12,074 nucleotides of DNA, taken from assembly GCA_023266435.1 (NCBI GenBank), contig JAHFQF010000056.1:1-12074 (forward strand). The letters run 5' to 3'. Position 1 is the stretch's first letter. Each line of letters opens with the position of its first letter. This DNA is from Legionellales bacterium. Its GTDB lineage: Bacteria > Pseudomonadota > Gammaproteobacteria > Berkiellales > Berkiellaceae. The position numbers and the translations under genes are program-made. The notes below the pieces were generated by a model. The model saw nothing but the letters and a program-made list of their open reading frames with translations, had not been told where the DNA came from and did not search any database. Shown one piece after another: positions 7,555 to 12,074 of this stretch.

Positions 7555-8415
7555 GTGACGCTAGCGGAAATTTATCAGTACTTGTGTGTGAAGTTATCTC
7601 ATACAGAGTCTCCAACCAGTGAGGCTTGGGAGCTCTTACGTCATGCCACACCGTGGCAACCTAAAGATTTGATTGCACGACCCCAGGCAGACATTACACC
7701 AGACGCAGTACTGCAGTTAAAGCAATGGGTGACTTTACGCCAACAGGGTAAACCATTGGCGTATATTTTAGAGAAAAAACACTTTTGGAAATTTGATCTT
7801 GCCGTCAATGAGGCGGTCTTGATTCCACGGTCAGACACAGAGTGTTTAATCGAGTGGTTATTGGCTCAATTTCCTGAAGACTCAACGAAAACAGTATTAG
7901 ATTTAGGCACGGGCAGTGGTGCGATAGCGATTGCGCTTGCAGTAGAGCGGCCTCATTGGCACATTATCGCTACCGATCAATCTGAGACTGCATTGAGCGT
8001 TGCCAAACACAATGCAATGACGCTGGGCGCAACCAATGTGAGTTTTTACTTGGGAAATTGGTTTGCTGCACTGGATCAGTCTGTGCCAGGTGTGTTTGAC
8101 ATCATCATCAGTAATCCTCCTTATATCGCGAATGATGATCCTTATTTACAGCAAGGAGATTTACCATTTGAACCTAAAATCGCGCTAATCGCCTCTCATC
8201 AAGGGTTTGAAGCATTGCATCACATCATTGCGCTGGCGCCCACCTTTTTGCAGGCACCTGGTTTATTGATATTAGAGCATGGTTATCAACAGCAAGCCCA
8301 ACTCATGGTTCAATTAGAGATCGCACAGTATCAAAACATTCAAGGTCACTGTGATTATCAAAGTAATCCCAGATTTGTAACAGCAAGCAAGCCACTGAGA
8401 AAGGAAAGCCCATGA
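7555..8415 (+). CDS. prmC: Release factor glutamine N5-methyltransferase PrmC
   Basis: PrmC (HemK) transfers a methyl group from S-adenosylmethionine to the glutamine of the GGQ motif in RF1 and RF2, which is needed for efficient peptide release. The protein is 286 aa, normal for the family. It has the small N-terminal helical domain, the linker GKPLAYIL (66-73) and VLIPRSDTE (88-96). The SAM-binding motif VLDLGTGSGAIAIAL covers 114-128, and the substrate-amide motif NPPY is at 187-190. Translation begins at GTG, immediately after the prfA TAA with no gap, so the two are very likely coupled. The C-terminus is divergent from the common DxxGxxR ending (here CDYQSNPRFV), a minor oddity. The stop overlaps the next start by 4 bp. 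Confidence 0.97.
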   Translation: MTLAEIYQYLCVKLSHTESPTSEAWELLRHATPWQPKDLIARPQADITPDAVLQLKQWVTLRQQGKPLAYILEKKHFWKFDLAVNEAVLIPRSDTECLIEWLLAQFPEDSTKTVLDLGTGSGAIAIALAVERPHWHIIATDQSETALSVAKHNAMTLGATNVSFYLGNWFAALDQSVPGVFDIIISNPPYIANDDPYLQQGDLPFEPKIALIASHQGFEALHHIIALAPTFLQAPGLLILEHGYQQQAQLMVQLEIAQYQNIQGHCDYQSNPRFVTASKPLRKESP

Positions 8416-8783
8416 AGATTGAGTTACCTCGTGCCATTGCAACTCGTTTGTGGCAGATGGCTTTAGAAGCACCTGATAACATTTGTGGCATCATTCAAAA
8501 AAAACAAGCTCATTACTACATAGAAGCCATTCATCTTCCGCAACCTATAAATAATGAGTGGGTCTCTGCTTTGATACCTGAATGCGAACCATCTATTTGG
8601 GGATATTATCAATCTTTTCAACAAGATATCTCTACGCCTACCTTTTCTTGTTGGCAGGGCTTACCACAAGGGTGTATATTGATCGCGATCATGCTGGATA
8701 TTAAGGGATTACTAGCATTCAAGGCGTTTCACTATGGAACAAATGGTGTGAGCACAGTGGACATTTCGTTAGCGTCTGAATAA
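8412..8783 (+). CDS. Putative inactive JAMM/MPN-like protein in the prmC operon
   Basis: This is a 123-aa protein of no recognised named family. Its layout resembles bacterial M67/JAMM (Mov34/MPN) isopeptidases: IELPRAIATRLWQMALEAP at the start, a NICGII strand (23-28), then GYYQSF, STPT and a C-terminal strand. JAMM enzymes use E...HxH-x7-S-x2-D to hold zinc. Here the spacing is preserved exactly but every ligand is changed: Asn23 for Glu, Gln67 and Phe69 for the two His, Thr77 for Ser, Cys80 for Asp. If the alignment is right, the domain cannot bind zinc in the usual way and would be a binding module or a decaying gene. AAGGA lies 6 nt before the ATG, and the start overlaps the prmC stop (ATGA), so it is clearly translated within the operon. 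In several proteobacteria this position is held by moeB and sometimes an M67 gene, which supports the idea but does not prove it. The assignment is inference from pattern only. Confidence 0.8.
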   Translation: MKIELPRAIATRLWQMALEAPDNICGIIQKKQAHYYIEAIHLPQPINNEWVSALIPECEPSIWGYYQSFQQDISTPTFSCWQGLPQGCILIAIMLDIKGLLAFKAFHYGTNGVSTVDISLASE

Positions 8784-8787
8784 GGCC

Positions 8788-8804
8788 ATCGGCATTGTGC
8801 CGAT
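8788..8804 (+). terminator. Hairpin after the hemA operon, possible terminator
   Basis: ATCGGCA (8788-8794) and TGCCGAT (8798-8804) form a perfect 7-bp stem with a 3-nt loop, starting 5 nt after the stop of the JAMM-like gene. No T run follows, so it may be a weak terminator or an mRNA 3'-end stabiliser rather than a canonical Rho-independent terminator. Confidence 0.4.
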
Positions 8805-8824
8805 TGGATACGCGAAGTAGTTAA

Positions 8825-8852
8825 TTGACTAGTTTTTAAGTTAAGGTATTCT
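8825..8852 (+). promoter_or_regulatory. Candidate sigma-70 promoter for the hydrolase gene
   Basis: TTGACT (8825-8830, five of six to the -35 consensus) is followed after 16 nt by TATTCT (8847-8852, four of six to the -10 consensus). Transcription would start near 8859. That leaves only about 12 nt before the ATG at 8871 but about 27 nt before the in-frame ATG at 8886, so the promoter bears on which start is used. Confidence 0.45.
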
Positions 8853-8870
8853 AATGCGTGTATTTCAACT

Positions 8871-11162
8871 ATGCTTGAGTCAATTATGACGGAACCTTAT
8901 GATTACAAGGTTGATCTTCCCAGTCGTATAGGTACGCCTCCACGTACTTGGAGACAGTTTTTTAAAAACACACTTTACTGGATTTTCCCTCCTACTTTGA
9001 TATGGGGAACACTGTCATTCATAATTAACAAGCTACTGGGGCGTTGGTTAGGCAAGGTCTTAATGAGGCAACCTAAGCCCAGCGCTACGCCACATACGGT
9101 CGATGAGATCTATACGATTATCAAAGGTAAGCATGGGGCGGAGCCACCTAATGAAAAGGATGTGAATGATTATTTGCCGCGCCAATTTTATACATCGGAG
9201 GAGGCTCGTGCGCAAGCGGTTGTCATGGATTGTATGGATTACGGGAAGGACGCTTTAAACTATTCAGCAGACGACCCACAAAGTAATCCTTATCGGTCTG
9301 TTGGTGTCAAGCATGTGCAATTGATTGTGAATGAGCAATCAAAATTAGATACGTATTTTTGCGAGTATCAGTCAGAAAAAAGCCCACTTAACACTTTAAA
9401 ACACGATCCTCTCACTGCGAATGCTCAGAAGGTTGCGGTGATATTCTGCCCAGGGCGTGCACGCTCAGGTAGATTTCTTCTGCCTAGTCTGATTCGAAAT
9501 GCCTTGACTTACTGTCATCCTAATAAAATTTTGCAAAATTGGCGGGGGACTTTTACAAAGGGATTGCCTGCCCACATTGACGGTTTGCCAAAAACAGATT
9601 TACTAGATGATTTCAGTCCATATCGTAGTCTATTAAATGTGACTTTTGATTACCGAGGTATCAAAGACAGCGTTGGTCATGTCACTAGTGATTCGGACAT
9701 GGTTGAAGACATCATGTCGGTGGTTTTTCACTTATTTTCAGAAGGGTATTTGCCAGAAAATATTGTCTTAAAAGGCCATTCGTTAGGTGGGGTCTGCGTA
9801 ATAGCTGCTGAAAGGATTCAGGCATTACTTTCTCACCTAGATGATCCCGATTACCACCCTTATTTTAGAAAGCTATTTGGTCGAACACAGCTATCGGAGT
9901 TGGATTTTAAAGCATTTTTAAATCATCTGCGTTTTCATGGACCTTTTGTGCGTGGTGCGGCAACCCGTAGTTTTGGTAATTTACCGTGGACCATTGCTCA
10001 GAAACCTTGGATTACACTCAGTCGCAAAGGGTTTCCCAAATTAGGAAAAGTATTAACGTGGATAGTCTGGCCGTTTTTAGCGGTATTTGGCATGCTTGTC
10101 AAATTTGACTTTAATGTCACGGGAAGCTTTTTACGCTTACGCTTACGGCAAGCGCCCGCAGGATTTACATTCTTTACGCAGAAAGGCTTTACGGTCAGAA
10201 GTTTGCAGCAGAATTCAGACGAGCTTGATGCTTGCGATCCAAGTTTGGGTGATCAAACCATTCCTTATCCTGCAGCATTAGGGACATTATTAAAAAATAC
10301 TTGGGTTGAAAGAATACATCGTGCAGTCAATGTTTTTTTAAACTGGATATCAAAATTCCGCTCACATGAATTTGAATCGCATCATAATTACATGGTATAC
10401 GAGCAGGTGAAAAGTTTTTCAGAAAAAGTCTTGTATCAAGATGAGCGAGCTAAGGCTCTACAGGTCGATTATGAAGCCACTCCAGATAATGTAGGTCAGA
10501 TCCATGATAAAGCGTCTGAGCGTGTCAAGGTGCATGGGTTAGGCTATGATCTAGAAAAGTGGTTTTTTATGCGATTTATCCCTAATTGCCAAGCGTTTAC
10601 AGCGGGGTATTGTCAACAAAACCGAAAAGATTATTTGGATGACCCTGATAATTTGCATGAATGTAAGCAATCTGTTTCCACCGTGCCTGAAGCAGCCGCT
10701 GCAACGCTTGCGATGCTTAATGATGATGCTGAAGCAGGGAAAAAAAGCCGCGCGTATCTTGAGAGCATGCTTAGCTGGGGTCTACGCAGTTGTCACACGG
10801 CCAGACGTCATCTTTTAAATGACCCGGATGCGAATCATCGTTGCATCCCAGGGGAAGATGTCATGCAGCATTTATTAGAGCATTATAAAAGCTATCTTCA
10901 ATCATGCGATGAGCAGTCTGTGACGTCCCCTTCGTCTTCTCCACGCAGTTCAGCAGGTCAATTAAAAAGAACGGAGAGTATGCGTGCGATGAAAAGAAGG
11001 CGAGACGATGAGTTCACAAGAGAGACTGCAGTACCTCCACCTGTTCTAACGGCGTATCAGGGATGGGATGGTGCTCCAGCCATGAGCTCTCTTGCACTTT
11101 CAATGCCACCACGAGTTGATGAGGGTAGGCCTACTACTCAAGAGAAATGTAATCCAACTTGA
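8871..11162 (+). CDS. Large alpha/beta hydrolase, lipase-like, effector-like architecture
   Basis: This is a 763-aa protein with an alpha/beta-hydrolase core. A VAVIFCPGR strand-loop (188-196) could supply the oxyanion hole. FDYRG (259-263) follows, and the nucleophile elbow GHSLGG has Ser304 (302-307). Likely partners of the triad are Asp461 in GDQTIP and His504 or His505 in SHHNYM, though these two are inference. A hydrophobic stretch near residues 35-57 and another at 394-410 could associate with membranes. The last 80 residues are rich in Ser, Pro and charge, with a basic KRRR run, and look disordered. There is no classical signal peptide. The general plan recalls the lipase-like SidB/SdbA group of Legionella Dot/Icm substrates, but I cannot confirm homology. 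The start is uncertain: ATG 8871 has no ribosome site, and ATG 8886 has only a weak one. It is followed after 13 nt by an exported-protein gene, probably co-transcribed. Confidence 0.85.
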   Translation: MLESIMTEPYDYKVDLPSRIGTPPRTWRQFFKNTLYWIFPPTLIWGTLSFIINKLLGRWLGKVLMRQPKPSATPHTVDEIYTIIKGKHGAEPPNEKDVNDYLPRQFYTSEEARAQAVVMDCMDYGKDALNYSADDPQSNPYRSVGVKHVQLIVNEQSKLDTYFCEYQSEKSPLNTLKHDPLTANAQKVAVIFCPGRARSGRFLLPSLIRNALTYCHPNKILQNWRGTFTKGLPAHIDGLPKTDLLDDFSPYRSLLNVTFDYRGIKDSVGHVTSDSDMVEDIMSVVFHLFSEGYLPENIVLKGHSLGGVCVIAAERIQALLSHLDDPDYHPYFRKLFGRTQLSELDFKAFLNHLRFHGPFVRGAATRSFGNLPWTIAQKPWITLSRKGFPKLGKVLTWIVWPFLAVFGMLVKFDFNVTGSFLRLRLRQAPAGFTFFTQKGFTVRSLQQNSDELDACDPSLGDQTIPYPAALGTLLKNTWVERIHRAVNVFLNWISKFRSHEFESHHNYMVYEQVKSFSEKVLYQDERAKALQVDYEATPDNVGQIHDKASERVKVHGLGYDLEKWFFMRFIPNCQAFTAGYCQQNRKDYLDDPDNLHECKQSVSTVPEAAAATLAMLNDDAEAGKKSRAYLESMLSWGLRSCHTARRHLLNDPDANHRCIPGEDVMQHLLEHYKSYLQSCDEQSVTSPSSSPRSSAGQLKRTESMRAMKRRRDDEFTRETAVPPPVLTAYQGWDGAPAMSSLALSMPPRVDEGRPTTQEKCNPT

Positions 11163-11163
11163 T

Positions 11164-11168
11164 AAGGA
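11164..11168 (+). promoter_or_regulatory. Ribosome binding site fixing the start of the exported protein
   Basis: AAGGA lies 7 nt before the ATG at 11176, just after the hydrolase stop codon. It decides for this start, which gives a proper signal peptide, over an in-frame ATG at 11092 buried in the preceding gene. Confidence 0.7.
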
Positions 11169-11175
11169 ATATCAT

Positions 11176-11712
11176 ATGAAATTAAAACGTTATTCGCACC
11201 ATGTTAGGCGATTGGTGGTATTTTTTATTTTTTCTACTTTAAGCTTCTCTAGTTGGGCGGTGGCACCTGTCGTTGCTTTAAAATTGAATTTCATTGAAAA
11301 AATTAAAAACTTGGAAAACATGGGAGATGAGCTGTATTTTCATATTACAGAATACTCTTCTCTTTCTACCCCAGTGCATACTTTAGTACCCGAGTATCCA
11401 ATTAATTGGGTTTCTGCTTACCTAGCCGAGGTGAAAAATGTGACGCTCTGGCAGCGTGCGTTAAAAGAGGGTGAGGCTGTTGAGTTGGCAATTTCTTTAA
11501 CTGAAAGAGATGCACCGCCTTGGAATCTAGATGATTTGGTTGGGACTGTAAAAGTAAAATTTAGAAGAGATGGCAAGCAGTTAATTCAAGAGTGGAGTAG
11601 CTTGACCCCCTATACTGTCTTGCAACCTAAGCCTGTAAAACACCCTTCTAATGAAAAACAGTTTGTGCTGGGTGAAGGGAGCTATCAGTTAGGCTTAATC
11701 TTATCTGAGTAA
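11176..11712 (+). CDS. Exported protein of unknown function with a C2-like acidic motif
   Basis: This is a 178-aa protein that I do not recognise by name. Its first 28-30 residues form a good signal peptide: a basic region MKLKRYSHHVRR, a hydrophobic core LVVFFIFSTLSF, and cleavage after SWA or AVA, so it is probably periplasmic or secreted by Sec. The mature part is predicted mainly beta. Its most distinctive segment is LTERDAPPWNLDDLVGTVKV (108-127). The Asp-rich loop followed by DDLVG and a strand resembles the calcium-binding loop of C2 domains (DxD...DDxIG), which bind membranes. That is a short-motif resemblance only. The gene begins 13 nt after the hydrolase gene, implying one transcript. 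No cysteines are present in the mature part. Confidence 0.85.
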   Translation: MKLKRYSHHVRRLVVFFIFSTLSFSSWAVAPVVALKLNFIEKIKNLENMGDELYFHITEYSSLSTPVHTLVPEYPINWVSAYLAEVKNVTLWQRALKEGEAVELAISLTERDAPPWNLDDLVGTVKVKFRRDGKQLIQEWSSLTPYTVLQPKPVKHPSNEKQFVLGEGSYQLGLILSE

Positions 11713-11732
11713 CAGTACTCAGTAAAGTGTAG

Positions 11733-11754
11733 GGGCCGGTCTCTGTGCCGGCCC
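11733..11754. terminator. GC-rich hairpin between convergent genes
   Basis: GGGCCGG (11733-11739) and CCGGCCC (11748-11754) form a perfect 7-bp G+C-only stem with an 8-nt loop. It lies in the 49-bp gap between the exported-protein gene and nadC, which converge on it. There is no T run on either strand, so termination efficiency is uncertain; a shared bidirectional role is plausible from position. Confidence 0.5.
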
Positions 11755-11761
11755 GAGAGGC

Positions 11762-12074
11762 TTAGAGTAATAAACTGAAGTCAATGGCGCGCACATGTTT
11801 GGTCAGCCCGCCACAAGAGATCACATCAACGCCAGTTAAAGCAATGTCTCGAATCGTATCTAACGAGACGTTGCCGGAAGCCTCTAATGGACACTTACCT
11901 TGAGTGAGCATGACTGCCTCTTTCAGTAGAGGGAGTGTAAAGTTGTCTAATAAAATGCGATCAGGTTGTGCAGTTAAAGCGTCTTGTAATTGCGTGAGAT
12001 TTTCTACCTCAATTTCCACCCAGACTTGAGGGTAATGTGTTTTTGCAGCCAGTACAGCTGCACGAGGTGACTCA
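11762..12074 (-). CDS. nadC: Quinolinate phosphoribosyltransferase, C-terminal part
   Basis: NadC converts quinolinate and PRPP to nicotinate mononucleotide, carbon dioxide and pyrophosphate in de novo NAD synthesis. Only the last 103 residues are in the window; the frame is open through the right edge. Recognisable are the strand VEIEVENLTQLQDAL, the segment ILLDNF, and the phosphate-binding EASGNV loop. The ending TGVDVISCGGLTKHVRAIDF corresponds to the usual GVDxISVGALTHSxxxxD pattern, with Cys-Gly-Gly replacing Val-Gly-Ala. It is transcribed toward the exported-protein gene and ends 49 nt from it. Confidence 0.95.
   Translation of the reverse strand, partial: ESPRAAVLAAKTHYPQVWVEIEVENLTQLQDALTAQPDRILLDNFTLPLLKEAVMLTQGKCPLEASGNVSLDTIRDIALTGVDVISCGGLTKHVRAIDFSLLL

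Noticed and set aside
10087..10281. 64-codon plus-strand frame within the large hydrolase gene
   Set aside because: It overlaps the hydrolase in another frame and has no initiation signals or recognisable content.

Overview
The window looks like a chromosomal segment of a gammaproteobacterium, most plausibly from the Legionellales (Legionella/Coxiella/Rickettsiella-like intracellular bacteria). Two things suggest this. The core is the gammaproteobacterial arrangement in which a TPR gene and lolB diverge from hemA-prfA-prmC. Around and inside that core sit genes of kinds common in host-associated Legionellales: a patatin-like phospholipase, a gluzincin-type zinc peptidase, and a large GHSLGG alpha/beta hydrolase with an effector-like tail. 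The taxonomic call is inference from gene content, not from a search.

Layout, left to right. Positions 1-757 (minus) hold the N-terminal 252 residues of a patatin-like phospholipase that runs off the left edge. lolB follows on the minus strand (863-1477), encoding the outer-membrane lipoprotein receptor. Next is a plus-strand HEAGH/EAFGD metallopeptidase gene (1677-3114), split by a +1 frameshift near 2284-2291. A strong hairpin terminator lies between it and the convergent gene (3216-4919, minus) for an exported tetratricopeptide-repeat protein. The 285-bp divergent region (4920-5204) is unusually rich in inverted repeats, including a nested rod-like fold of about 140 nt. Then comes a tight plus-strand operon: hemA (glutamyl-tRNA reductase), prfA (RF1), prmC (release-factor glutamine methyltransferase), and a 123-aa protein overlapping prmC by 4 bp. 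That last protein looks like a JAMM/MPN domain stripped of every catalytic residue. A hairpin and a candidate promoter separate this operon from a two-gene unit: a 763-aa membrane-associated alpha/beta hydrolase and a 178-aa exported protein with a C2-like acidic motif. The right edge holds the C-terminal 103 residues of nadC on the minus strand, convergent, behind another GC-rich hairpin.

How the parts work together. hemA, prfA and prmC link tetrapyrrole synthesis with translation termination: PrmC methylates the GGQ glutamine of RF1. The TPR and LolB genes belong to envelope biogenesis in the usual version of this locus. Here they are separated by the insertion of the now-broken peptidase gene, and ispE, the usual gene after lolB, is replaced by the patatin gene. 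The accessory genes (patatin, gluzincin, hydrolase) all occur at edges or breaks of the housekeeping block.

The observations most worth a second look are the catalytically dead JAMM-like protein in the release-factor operon, the structured element upstream of hemA, the frameshifted peptidase, and the hydrolase/C2-like gene pair.
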